Assembly (NCBI GenBank): GCA_028673005.1 | Contig: CM054114.1 | Location: 127,873,307-127,937,306 of the forward strand | Direction of reading: 5' to 3' | Length of the DNA: 64,000 bases | DNA from: Tanypteryx hageni | Taxonomy: Eukaryota > Arthropoda > Insecta > Odonata > Petaluridae | Shown here: positions 45,115 to 57,335 of the stretch, piece by piece | Layout: every line of letters begins with the position of its first letter | Position numbering within the stretch: position 1 is the first letter of the stretch | Program-made: the position numbers and the translations under genes | The notes under the pieces: model-generated | Databases searched by the model: none | What the model saw: the letters and a program-made list of their open reading frames with translations, nothing else | Told to the model about the DNA's origin: nothing

Positions 45115-45690
45115 TAAGAGTAAACACCCGATTCCGTTTGACCGATTTTTATCAAAACCTAATCAGTTCTTGTTACTGTCATGAAAATGTTAAATATAAA
45201 ATTTCGCGTTGACCTGATTAATAGTTTCTGAACAGTTGTATAAAACTCCTTAAGCCAAAAATATTGTAGGGTAAGCCCTATGCATTTCGCCCACTAAGTG
45301 GGCATCTTCAGGGGAGAACCTGCCTTGGCAGTGAACAAGGTTCAACTGCTTTTGAACCTTGTTCACTGCCAAGGCAGGTTCTCCCCTGAAGATGCCCACT
45401 TAGTGGGCGAAATGCATAGGGCTTACCCTACAATATTTTTGGCTTAAGGAGTTTTATACAACTGTTCAACTTGGAGCCAAAGTGATTACGAGCTACCATC
45501 TACAATAGTTTCTGAGTTAGAGCACCCACAAAAAGCTATCACATACTAATACACACGCAGACATCATCGAGAAATCGGTTAAAACGTGTTCAGGTGACCT
45601 CAAAACGTGTACTTCCGATGAAATCTTGAAGTCGACTTTTTTCATGAAAACAATACTTTCCCCTATGCTACGTATGGAGAAAGTAAAAAT
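45115..45690. repeat. interspersed repeat split by the palindromic insertion
   Basis: The left part (GATTCCGTTTGACCGATTTT through CGCGTTGACCTGATTAATAG) and the right part (GTTTCTGAGTTAGAGC, CGCAGACATCATCGAGAAA, TATGGAGAAAGTA) read as one continuous repeat once the inserted 272 bp and one copy of AATAGTTTCTGA are set aside. The wording 'caaaacctaatcag ... gtttctgagttagagc ... acatcatcgagaaa' is like GGAC-family repeats in other invertebrates. Outer boundaries are uncertain. Confidence 0.45.
45232..45503. mobile_element. palindromic insertion with 117 bp perfect arms and 12 bp target duplication
   Basis: 45229-45345 is the exact inverse of 45352-45468, leaving a 6 bp centre. AATAGTTTCTGA stands on both sides (45220-45231 and 45504-45515), so 272 bp (palindrome plus a 35 bp right tail) arrived as one insertion. 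Each arm contains CTGAAGA, a 6 bp stem with loop TTA (GCCCAC/GTGGGC) and GAAA (45386-45412 on +, mirrored on -). This is the order of the hammerhead ribozyme core, with one extra base (T) before the stem. Long inverted terminal repeats, a target duplication of irregular length and hammerhead-like motifs are known together in Penelope-like retroelements. No reverse transcriptase or endonuclease is present. Superfamily is inference; the palindrome and duplication are directly visible. Confidence 0.8.
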
Positions 45691-45908
45691 AACAATCGTA
45701 ACAATTATGTAAAATTTTCAGTCGAGACAAAAAGTTGGCCTGCTGGAAACTTTCCTAATTTGTTTAGAGGGGTACATGCAGCAAACGAGATGTTCAAAAT
45801 ATTTTAAATTTAGCTTTGAAGAAGGTTGCATGCACTGGATAGCCAGTAAGGAGTGTCTACGTATTTCAACCTAGCGTAAAAGCTGTAGTTTTAAATATTA
45901 TATTTTGC

Positions 45909-46064
45909 CTAATTCCTCAAAATATTTCATAAAAAACCAACAGAAAAGTGAAAAGTTATGAGTTTTAATATTTTTTTTGCCTGCAGTGCCTGCATCGCCA
46001 ATATAATCTCCTTCGGCATTTGGGGTGGGATTTAAATAAACGTCCTCCGGGCTTGAGGGGTTAA
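45909..46064. mobile_element. TTAA-type (piggyBac-like) terminus, possibly a 156 bp MITE
   Basis: The right edge CCTCCGGGCTTGAGGGGTTAA (last bases 46061-46064) inverts to TTAACCCCTCAAGCCCGGAGG. It shares its tip with the elements at 4524 and 44278. The left end may be CTAATTCCTCAA at about 45909, a nine-of-twelve match to TTAACCCCTCAA. If that is wrong, only one end of a longer or truncated element is present. Confidence 0.45.
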
Positions 46065-47165
46065 AGCGAATTGAAAAAGTCACCTAATTCAAAGATCCTA
46101 CAGTCTATGTGATCAATCCCGTGTTACCATTGCGGACGGAGATCGGTCGAAAAATTAAAATGGATAAATTCTGAGATCTTGCTTGGTAATCATAGCTCAT
46201 GACATTCAGCTTCTATGTATGCTGCAATTGAGTATCAAACAGACATAATACGGCTTATACTTTGTAAAGTGGCTTCTGACTAATTGTGTTTCCAGTGAAT
46301 GACTGAATTTGATGTTTATAGAGGCGCAGACACAATTTTAATTAGCTGTTGACAGAAAAAATTCATAATTTGGAGCTCTACAACAAAAATCTACGAATTT
46401 TTATAATTCCCAACCAGAGTCTCGATAAACAACTGATAACGATATTCATCTAGCGGCCAGAATCAACACTTGCACGGTAGTAACTGCGGAGAAAGTCATC
46501 TTCTGGGGTAAGGTTTTTTTGAAGCGTCAATAGTAAGAGATACAAGGCCCCTTTATCGGCTCCCAAGAAACCGCAGGAATTTCTTAAGCTATAATATGAC
46601 TCGAAACCTCAAAAAGCTCGAAGTTGTGTGTGAGAAACCAAGGCACACGCATGACTGTATGCACTAGCTCGGATTAGAAAAGAAAGGGAGAGAGAGGTTT
46701 TGGAGGGAGGAGTTGAAAAGACAAATAGGAGTCATGCGGTGATGTTCTGGGCTATGAATATTATTCCTCCATGAGGGTGAAAGGCATGAATTTTCACCAT
46801 TTACGTATCAATGTAAGTAAAAACATTACTGCCATATTGTCAGTGTTATATCAGTGTTCCGACCACAAACAGGTTCGCGGTTGAGTTAAACTAAGTTTTG
46901 CATATCCTACGTTGGGAGACCCCATTATGTCTAACCACACAATCAATTCCCGGGAATGATAAAGTGGTGATTTTTCCCCGATTTTCACATCGTCGTACTG
47001 TAGCCGTTTAAGTCATTCCGGCCACGTCTGTAGATATTTTAGCCATACACCCAGTCAGCATCATTAGTTTCAAACTTTATAAACTAAAGAGTACTGCAGC
47101 CTATTTCCAGATCCACTATGAGGAAGTGTGATATTGATATAAATTTTGAAAACAGCTTTTCGTGT
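46065..47165. other. non-coding sequence
   Basis: Mixed AT-rich sequence with no recognised gene or repeat. Confidence 0.35.
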
Positions 47166-47530
47166 GTTTGTGTGATAGAGAGAGAGAAAGAGAGAGAGAA
47201 GAGATAGGAGAAAGAGGGGGCGAGAGAAGAGGGAAAGAGAGGAGAGAAATAGGGGGGGAGAGGGAGAGAGAGGGAGAGAGAGGGAGAGAGAGAGGGAGGG
47301 AGAGGGGGAGGGAGGGAGAGAGAGAGGGAGAGAGAGGGAGAGAGAGAGAGAGGGAGAGAGAGGGAGAGAGAGGAAGAGAGAGAATTAGAGAGAGATAGAG
47401 AGAGAATTAGAAGTAGAGAGAGAGGTAGAGAGAGGGGGAAGAGAGAGGGGGGGAGAGGGGAGGGAGAGAGGGGGAGAGAGGGGGAGAGAGATATGGGGAG
47501 AGAGAGGGGAAGAAAGAGAGGGAGATAGAT
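47166..47530. repeat. GA-rich purine tract
   Basis: GAGAGAGAGGGAGAGAGAG-type purine repeats on the + strand. They continue briefly at 47590-47630 beyond the retroelement end. Frames on both strands are artefacts of composition. Confidence 0.9.
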
Positions 47531-47590
47531 AATCGTCTTTATTCGGGCGAAATTTAGACCATAAGGTCCATTCTTACATTTAACCCTTAA
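47531..47590 (-). mobile_element. second copy of the non-LTR retroelement 3' end
   Basis: Read on the minus strand the order is: GACC-TTAT-GGTC hairpin (47568-47557), TAAATTTCGCCCG, AATAAAGACGATTA, then a short CTATC tail. The copy at 7431 shows the same order: hairpin, AATCTCGCCCC, AATAAAGACCACA, tetranucleotide tail. The shared hairpin plus CGCCC plus AATAAAGAC identifies them as one family despite divergence in the stem sequence. Here the tail merges into the GA tract. Confidence 0.6.
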
Positions 47591-47639
47591 GGGAGAGGGA
47601 GAGGGAGAGAGAAGAGGAAGAGGGAGAGAGGGTTGCACG

Positions 47640-50600
47640 TTAATTCCAAAGTTTTCTGAATAGTACGGGAATGAAAGTGTAATTTTATATTTATTAATAA
47701 GTAGAAATAAATGGCTGGGTTGCCGTTTACGCATGCATGACGCGCCAACGAAGCCATTTACAAAACTCAGACGAAAAGGGGGAAGGGTAAAGTACCACCC
47801 TCAGCCTGCGACGGATGGCTACGTCTATTCGAAAGGCTTCTCCCCTCAACCGGGATACCAATTAAGGGAAAATACACGAGTTAGAAACGTGCGCTATTTA
47901 ATCTTTCCGCCAAAGCTTTCTCTTAGGGGATATTCGGCTGGCATTTAGTGAAAGAGATATTGGTGAGGAGAAAGATGAAAAAGGCGTGATTTCATGAATC
48001 GCGTCGTCGTCACGTGGTTTTGATGAATCGACTGAGTTCCGTTTTTAGCTCAACAGCCTGAATTGGGTATTTGTGAACGTAGCGGGCGGAAAAGGGAATA
48101 AAAATAATTTTCTCCTGAATCAAATGAAGAAAAGAACGCGTAAAAAGAATATTATGTCTTTTATTCCTACTTTTCATATGTTTCTAAGTAATTCCGCGAC
48201 GAATTTAAAGAAAACGCATGAATAATCTTTTTGGAAATATCCCATTCAAATATGTACAACTTTTTGGGCGTAAAATCTTAGAGGCTATACTGCCCTCTGT
48301 TATTTAATAACATTCACGCTAGTCAGGAATAATATATTTATAAAAATATATAATGTAGCTTCGACACCTCATTATAGATCGAAAACTAATTTCTTACTTA
48401 AAAGTGAAAGATAAACCTTAAAAAGCAAACTTATAACTGTGTCCTACGATTGTAAAGCGTACATGGATCTAACAGATGATTTAGGAAGCATATGGAGCCA
48501 TAAAACGATTTAGTGAACCAATATGGATTTCAGCAATCGGAATCAATGACCGGCAAAGTGCCACAGAGATGGCTATCATCCAGAAAATCTCCACTTTTTT
48601 ATGGTAACAAAGGTTATCTATATCTCCTTTAGAAAGCAAGCAAAATTATTAGCTTGTAAGTCTATCTACAACTAAAGTTTTGATAGCTGATCCTATTATG
48701 GCATGGATGGTCGAATTAGGAGTTATTTCTAACATTATAAGTGCAGTTTATCATTAGCTTTATAAGCAAGCAGCTGTCACATTTGTATAAAAAAATCATG
48801 AACCTTAAAGTGCTAAATGAACGAAAAAGTTATTATTCATAGAACTTAAAAATATCTTTACGATTAAATAATGTTTCTAGTTTGATGAATGGCGTCGGAA
48901 GAGATCGGAAAGGTAATTTACCTCAAGTGAATTCTAAACTAAAGTTGTTGCCTAAGCACCTATCTGGGCACGTTCAAATTGAATTTGGTTTCGCAAAAAT
49001 AAGTCTGCTATATTTCCATGAAGAACAAAATCAAACTCTCATTCTCTAACAAAGATCTTTTTCCTTAAAACCCAAAATAAAACGCAAAAGACGTTTTTAT
49101 TGCATTAATTTATGATAAATACATTTCCTAACTTTAATTACAGATTTAAAGAAACATATTTGTAAAACACATTCATTTCCAAAAACTTTATAAACGCTCT
49201 CTTGAGCTCATATGCTCACTTTATCGGTGTACATTGAAGTCTGCTCATTTAACTTGCGAAAAAGGACGCGCAAAAAATCTCTCAGAACTTCATTAACCCA
49301 CATCTTATATTCCTTATAAGCGAAATAATGGAGCGGTTTTTTGTTGTGTTTCATGCTAAAGTAAAGGACTTTTTACATTATTAAGTGAAATTACGCGTTT
49401 CTTTTTCTTACTTCATCCTCTAAACCTTCTCCGCCTTTCTCGTTAGCGAACAAAATTTAGACAAATTCTCCGAGATCTTCCAACTTGGTTCTGCTGTAGT
49501 AGTGACATAATCCTCAATTTAACTCACCATTAATAAATACCTTCAGCCTCTGGGTATATTAGTATGTATGTGAATGAACACATATACATATATATTTCCA
49601 CTGTTTTATTACTGAACTAAGACTAACAATCAGTTAAAGAATTTTATAGGTATTTAAAATTTCCTCTTCCTAAGAAAAATTGAATCTATCTAAATATAAT
49701 ACACCTTTTCCTATCTCCTCTCCTTCTTTTGCGTAATTTCTTCAAATAAAAGGGGCTGTAGTTTTCCTCTTTTACTACCCGCCGTTTTATCCTTAAAGGG
49801 CCAGCGAATCATTGGAGAAATGATATTTTCCTCCAAAGGTATTTAGAAGAAGAGAATTCTCGTTCGCGGTGCATGACATTTTGAACCTTGGATTGCTGGC
49901 ATTAGCGAAGGTTCTCGAAATATAATTACGTTCTAGTTCTTCCAGCTACATTTTTATCGCTGGATTTTTCGAATTAATCCATAGGGTTATTTCCCATTCA
50001 GCTGTAATAACTTCTCTCTCTCTCTCTCTCTCTCACCCTCCCTCCCGCTCTCTCTCTCTCTTCCTCTCTCTCTCTCTCTGCCAACTTAACTCCAAGCTGT
50101 TCTCCGCAGAAAATGTTATTAAGAATGAAATAATAATTCGTCTGTATATATTTTTTTGCGTTTTCCGTCTTTCACCCGTGTTTGGCGAAGACGTTCAAAT
50201 GTACGCTTTTCTGAGAGAAATACCTTCCCTACCTCCTCCCCAACCTTTATCTCCTACTCTTCCGTTTTCTCCCCTTTCAGAAATCACCTGTCAACTCCTC
50301 ATTTCCGACCGGAGCCACTTTCCCTCATAGGAAAAAAATAAATAGAAATACTCCGCTTTCCTTGGTCGAATAGAGAGGGTAAGTTTTTTTCGCATTTTTT
50401 GTTATGTTCACATATGTTTCGTTCAAGTTTTGCTATCGTACATACGGCAACATTGCCTCAGACGTGTATCTTTTATCCTCCAACCCTCTTCAACTCGGTT
50501 ATCCACTTCTCCGTTTCCTTACTTCCAACATAGGCCAGATTCTCTCTTTCATTCACATCTCTCTGTATCACGAGATCTCTCTTATCCTTTCTCAATATAT

Positions 50601-53600
50601 CTCTCTTTCCAATCTATTTTTCCTTACACCAAATGACTCGTCTTCATAACCCCAATTGATTACGACCCTTCGAAAAACAAATAATCTAAATACGGTTTTC
50701 AAATAGGACGAGGAATAAAATTATGTCAATTTTTAGTAACATCTTTACTATATGGTTATAACTGATACGCCTGCCTTTCTCTTTTTCTCCATCTATCATT
50801 ATCTCCCATCCATTCTCACAGCTTCTCCTTTGGCCTTCCTTTCCTCTGCCTCACTTCTTCATCTCTCGGCGCCCTAATTATTCTCCACCCATGGTGTTGA
50901 TCCACGCCGCTGCGACAGATCGCGAGAGGAACTTGACATTATTTTTGAAGCAGCGGAGAGGGAGTGAGTAGAGCTTTAAAGTTCAATTGAATCGTCGATT
51001 CGGAAAAGAAGGTGTCGAAATGCTGGTCCTATAGAATTCGTCGACTTGTGAGTCGCTCCATTGAAGCTACCCACCAAATATGCACAGGTAATTATTTAAA
51101 GAATATCCGCTGAGAAAGTCTTATTTAGTTATACGTTATTAATACAGATTTTGCATTCTCTAAACGGGGAGCAGGAGGCACAGTATAACTATTTAATTTA
51201 AATACTTTCATGGAAATAGTGTTTATAATGTATGCGTTTATCCTGAGCTCTAAGATGTATGATTCGTATAATTTTATAAAGATGTTTTCCTAGTGTCACT
51301 GGTGGAAAGGCTGATTATGTTTTAAAGTCTTTCGAAATTAAATTTTTTAAATATTGTATATGGACTTCATATATATTTGATACCTTTCAAGCTTATGAAA
51401 AAGTAAGAAAATTTGCCTGTATTGGTATTTGAACATTTTTCATTTTTTTTATTTATTTGTTTTTAATTTTTTAACTAAAAATATAACTTTATTCGATATC
51501 AAATCGGTCAATAAACAAAGAATAATTGAAAATCGATTTGAACATTTCGGCTTTAGTTTTAACATAACTTAAATTTCTACACCCAAAAAAATGACGACCG
51601 ACCTGTAAAAATATAAATGTTCTCAACCCTTAAATAAGTTTTCGTTCGACTGCACATTAACCAAAAATCGACACACATTAAGCGTGGTTTTTAATCCAGC
51701 GAAGCATACCGACCGATCATTTTTGGCCCATAAAAGTACACAACCGAATATTTTCTCGAAAAACAACCCACCCGTAATGCAGATCTTTTTCATTTAAAAC
51801 ACGCGAAAGAATTTTCTTTTCCCTTGAAAATATTTACTCTACTCACTCCACATTCTGTCCCGTTAACAAATAAATGTATATTTTTCGTAGCGTACCGCGG
51901 ACGTATCGTGTTCTCTAAAATCAGGAGAGATTGTGTGGGTGATGCTAAACCGTGTGAGCTGAACGAATCCATTCATCGAAAGCACGCGGTGAAAATAAAA
52001 AGTTTTTGAGGAGTGGAAATGGGAGGTCTTTTTTGGCCCTCTCCCAATCTCTTCGGAGGTTAGCAATCTAGTAACGTTTGGTGGTCAGCGAAAGAAGACG
52101 GGAATGTGGGTCTTGGATTCGTATAAAGGAACTGCGGAGAAGAAAAATAGAGAATGAACGCGCCCATAGACTGCATCGCAGAACGTATTGGATTTTCCTA
52201 AGCTCTTTTTTTTTCAATAGGTGAAGATTTTTTTAAGGGCCGAGCAAGGATTTTGAAGGAGAAAAAAATTCCTTTTCCTCTAGAGCGAATTCTCGTTGGT
52301 AAGAAAAAAGGCGCGTTATGAAAATTCCGCCCAGCTCTCATAACGGGGAAAATTATCAAACGATTTTGCTGTAGATATCGGGATAAAATCTGAACTGATC
52401 AAGGCTCAAAACTGGCTCAATTAACAGCATATACGTTAACAGAAAAGAGAAAGAGAAAAAATTCCTAGTTGAACATATAACTTAACACCAAATGTACTGT
52501 GTATGCCCATGAACTTTTCTAATTACTCTTGATGAGTGAAACTACAATGTCGGTTATAAACTTCGGAAATACCTTGTAGCTGAAATCAAATTGACCTTTG
52601 TCTCTCCAATAGCCATATAATGGCTAGCCAAATCAGATGATCTTCTCAGCTACAAAGTAGCCGTCTTCATTGGAAATTCAACTGCTGTAGATTCTGAATA
52701 CCATAGCTAAATCACCAATGATGAAGGCTGTTTTGTTGCCAAAATGCGCGTCGGATTTTCCCGACTGTTTTGTGAGAGACAGAGTTTGTCAATATTAAAA
52801 TTATTATCCTGCATTATTATAAGAGTAAATACAGACAAAGACAAGGCAAGACTAGTAGAGAGCAGCTTTTTCAGATATTTTAGCGTCGTTAGAGATTGCA
52901 GAAAAAAATAGGTGAAACAGAGGAGCATAAAAAAGAGAACTCCAATCGAGATTCAAGACTGGAAAATTAAGTAAGGATTACTAAAGCATTCATTCAGACA
53001 CTGAACTCTGTAGAATGCCTACATAAATGTTTGACTTTGATGCTATTTAATTGACCAAACGCAGTTGGAAGTTCATTTTATATCTGCGTTAAAAATAAAG
53101 CTTTACTATGTGGTTACAATTCACCCATACAAATCCTTTAGAAATAAGCCATCTGTTGAGAAGCACTGATTGCGATTATGATACTTTTGAAAGCTTCATT
53201 TGATTTGCTCGAGAGTTTATTGATGATTAAAGAGCTTAGGGAATAAATATAAAAGTGAATGGTGAATAGTGAATGGTTGAAGATAACGTAATGACTACGT
53301 GGGAGAGTCTGAATGGAGAGAAATGCCTATACTTACGAATGGATCTATTAAAATTTATAATGGATGATTCCCACGGCTGGTAGACGTATCCTTGGCATTT
53401 TATTTAAATTTATAATTAGCCGCGTAGCATAAATGAGACTTTTCCGTCATTACAAGGTTTAGAAAAATAAATGTGTCAAAATTATCAAATATCATTCCGT
53501 TAATAACCAGCCCGTTTCCAAAGTTTTATTGGCTTAAGTCGTTGATATACCAATTTAATAATTTCAGATGTGCTTGGATTGATATCTTAAGGGAAAATCC

Positions 53601-54242
53601 CGAGAAGGGAACATATGGGACGCGGGAATGTCTGCTATTGGCACGATAAATATCCAGTTTGCAAATGGCACTCAGAAACAGACCGTTTCCATATCACATC
53701 GTTGACTTGTGCACATTCAAGTTCAAGGACGAGGATAAGTTAAAATTTACATGAAATGAAGCATATGTCGCTTATTATTATCACTGTTATTGTTATCAAC
53801 CAGTAATTGCAATCGAATGTGGAACTGAAAAAACATATTTTCAAAAATAACAAGTATTCCGACGATTTTCCTCATACGGTTAATGATGTCAATTTAAGAG
53901 AATCCAATTTGATCACAAGCGTCATCTGCCTTAACGATGTATTAGTTAGGGTAACATCTTTGATAATTCACCCCGGGAACGGTGCAAACTTTTTTCGACG
54001 ACGAAAGGAAACAACTACTTTCTCTGACAAATGGAAAATGTCGAGGCATGCCTGGAATATAATTCTGACCCTGCCCAATTATTTTTTTTCCGTAAATCGC
54101 TACCGAAACTATATTCGCCTCTATTTAAGCGCCCCATCTGAGGGTGGAGAGGGGATAGTCAATTGGAACGAGCACGATAACAAAAGTTTCATTAACGAAG
54201 GGAGCCCTCTGCGTCATGCGCCAGGGAATGAGTGAGCGAAGC
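47640..54242. other. non-coding stretch with short CT repeats
   Basis: CT repeats lie at 50011-50080 and purine-free patches at 50200-50300 and 50760-50880. Frames in this region (up to 142 codons at 53807-54235) match nothing that I know, and several overlap others on the opposite strand. No complete mobile element is recognised. Confidence 0.4.
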
Positions 54243-54516
54243 TATTTATTTCGCGCTAATTAGCTTCTCCGTCGGAATAAATTCCGAGAGCGCGCGGCTC
54301 GGGATTCGACTGCGATAACGAGAAACTGCAGTCCTAGGATGATGCAATTTGCGAAGCATCAAGGATCTTATCGGTGCCTCTGTAAGGCTGAAACGTTCTT
54401 CAGGGTCGCGCACTTTTAAAACGGCATCCCGAAGGAGAAGGTCGGGGGAAAAGGTGAGGAAGCGTCGGAGAGTGTTCATCCATCGTGAACGCGATATCCG
54501 ATTGTTAATCTTCTGC
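54243..54516 (-). other. candidate terminal exon, weakly kinase-like
   Basis: On the minus strand, TACTAATTTTCCGCAG (a plausible branch point, pyrimidine run and AG) is followed by about 90 open codons ending at TAA (54245-54243), which overlaps an AATAAA. The peptide includes FSPDLLLRDAVLKVRDPEER and then FSLTEAP. This resembles the last part of protein kinase domains, where an 'LL..ML..DP..R.S..EAL' pattern (subdomain XI) is usual. The three-residue DAV in place of a single residue and the lack of the rest of a kinase domain nearby argue against it. The + strand is also open here, so chance is a serious alternative. Confidence 0.15.
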
Positions 54517-57244
54517 GGAAAATTAGTATCTGGAGAGAGAGAGATATTTTAAACAAAGCTCATTTTTGTAGCACCTATTTCCCAGATTAAGAAAGGAAAC
54601 TTTAAAAATGAATTCGAGTAAACCAACTATTTCATTCGTGGTTTTGTATAATGTGCTATGAAATCAATAATAAAATGCTCGTAATTGGATTGGATTGCCA
54701 TTCGAGTCATTATGGCTGATATGCCCACATTACCATTTGCTCTTCAAACTTCCAGAAATACACTTTCCGAGTTTATAAAAGCAGTACCTGTGATTTTTTC
54801 AAAAACCTTTTCTTAAACTTCTAGAAAATTATTAGCCTGTACGAAAATCTTTCACAAAGATATATTCTTTTAGTTTTTCTGATATGTTCTACCAATGGCC
54901 GATACTGCGATAATTACTGAACTATCCGCATCCGTCCATGGATGCAGCAGTAGGCATTAGCGACATCCTTGATTAGGATTCCGTTCGTTCCTATGGACTT
55001 AGGCTATAAGCTCATAAATAGACCATCTTTTAAAACTACTCCCTCATTCTAAAAATTCTAAAGAAAATATAGAGATATTAAAATGTGCTATCTACGATTT
55101 GCTTTCAGTGCTAAATGCCTAACAAAAGACAAACTTTTATGAATTGGCAATAAGGATATTGCAACTGTATTTAAGCCTGCATTTGGTAACGTTGCCTTTC
55201 TGCTTTAAGGCATAACATTCCTTTTACTTTTATCATTAACGTCTTCAACGTTATATCTCTCATTCTCCAAGTAATTAAAATATTTTAACTACAGTTCAAC
55301 TTAATGCATTGAGAACGATTCACAAAATAGTGCCAATTATCTTTTACTCACATTTTCATCATTACAGCATATGAGTTATGTTTAATGATAGCATAAAAAT
55401 ATGAAACTGCACTTGTTAACTAAGAACTAATGAAATATTTTGGCAAGAAATAATGCGTCGAGGACTTTAGTAGAACGAACATATATCCTAGCACTTTAAA
55501 CAAGTCTCACGAAATTCCTCATTTGACTCACTCAGATTTTATTCATCCATCTTCAGGGAAAAAGCGAAAACATTTAAAGTTTTCTAGAAGAACAATTACT
55601 TTTCCTCCCTCCACAGAGAGAGAGAGAAAGAAAGAGGGTGAGAAAGATAAGGGAACTCTGTCACTTCTTCCGAAAAGCACTTTCCCAAACTCTCATCCCC
55701 TCCCCCTACTCCTACCACCTTCCTTGGAAGGGCAAAGTCTCGATTGCTTCTCCAAAGAGATTGACAGGTCCTGAATGGCTAAAAAAAAACATAATCGCGC
55801 GGCAGAAAATCTTAAAGGGGACGTTCGAGAGAGAACAAAAAATGACACTACGAACTATTATTTCCGAATCTAAAAAGGAAGTAAACGTTATAAAATCTGC
55901 GAAAATTCCAGTTTATTTCATCTCAAAGGTTGGCATCCCTTGTCGGTCGTGAAGTTTGTGAATTATCTGTCTCCCTCTCTCTCTCTCTCTCTCTCATTTT
56001 CTTCTCCCTCTACAAGAGAACCTGAGAACGAAACTGTTCTGGATTGGATTTTGAGGCCCCTGGCTGTTTGCTCCCGGCTCGCTTTCTCCAAGGAACGTAG
56101 ACTGTTCCGCCCCTTTAGTTCATTTTTCCCTGACATTCCTTTCAAATGATTTCTACATCGATGTCGTAGTGGATGTGACGTGCCGCCAAGTTTTTTTGCC
56201 GCTCCCGAAGCGACAGAAAGCGTTGGAGTTATTTTACTCGCGTTTCGTTGGCATTTGAAGCGTTTACTGCTCCCAAACTCAAATGTCCCAAAAAAATCTC
56301 ACGCGTCTTCTTAGTCATACTCTTTGTATTTATGCCTTCGTCATCAACGGTTTATGAAACAAATTCACTGCTGCTCATTGATAATCCATTTACAACATTC
56401 TGATAGACTTTAATCGATAGTCTTTAAATTTTGAGAAATCAACATTGTGAATGGATGTGTTTATTGAAGGCAGCTATCAACTGTGACATCTGTGGGATTT
56501 AGTGAGCCTCAACTCCGTTGGTCAAATGAAAATTTTGTTTAGTTTTCATTTAAAATCGTGTTTTCGACAGGCCTGTTAATGACGCAGACGCTTCATAAAC
56601 CAAAAAATATTTAATCGATTTGGTCTGTGACCTAAGTGCATTTTATGATGTAATTATTCGTCAAGGTAATGATTCTATGCTATGATGTACGCCAGCCATT
56701 GGTTTTAAACACCTTGCTTGAAAATAAATAAAAACGTAAAGACACCTAATTATATTGTGATGGGCAAACATCCGCAGAGGCGCTAGTTTGTTTAGGGGAA
56801 ACGCTAAAAACTATTCCTCAAACCATAAATAAAACGACATGCAGCAAATATTATATGTGTCGCAGCAAAATATATATCCAAATTTCGATGGATACGATTA
56901 TAGTTGATTTTAATTCAAACTTAATTTTCGTATTTTGCAGAAATATCTCCAATGACCGCAGGAATTTCCCTTACGCAATGCTAGGTATAGTACTTTCTAC
57001 AAACGAATTTTGAGATATTTTGCCATTTAAAAGATTTTCGACGAATCGATCGCCAAATTAAATTTTGTTTTTATTTAAAAATTCCAATAAAACTAAATAA
57101 TGCTAATAATTAAGACAGTTGAGTTATTATTTAAATCCAACTACGAAATAATATACATATTTGATACTACGTCGATTTTTTCCATCAAGGTACGCGAAAA
57201 TTCTTAGCATACATTCCAGAATGGAAATACAGTTTATATAGTTT
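54517..57244. other. non-coding sequence
   Basis: GA/CT patches lie at 55610-55640 and 55970-56000. Nothing else is recognised. Confidence 0.35.
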
Positions 57245-57335
57245 TGTCGTTGTGTCTGTCTGTCTGTCCGTCCCCCCCTATTAAATTTTAAACCAATAGA
57301 CAGATTTTCATGAAACTTGGTGGAAATCTCTTGCT
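57245..57335. repeat. short GTCTGTCTGTCCGTCC repeat copy
   Basis: GTGTCTGTCTGTCTGTCCGT is followed by AAACCAATAGACAGATTTTC and ATGAAACTTGGTGGAAAT. This is the same order (CTGT/CCGT run, then a 'ccgctggacggattttgatgaaatttgg'-type block) as in the GGAC-family copies at 33.2, 33.4 and 39.8 kb, but strongly diverged. Confidence 0.4.

Noticed and set aside
47084..47734. 216-codon minus-strand open frame
   Set aside because: Translation of the complement of a GA tract, interrupted by the retroelement end; no complexity outside that.
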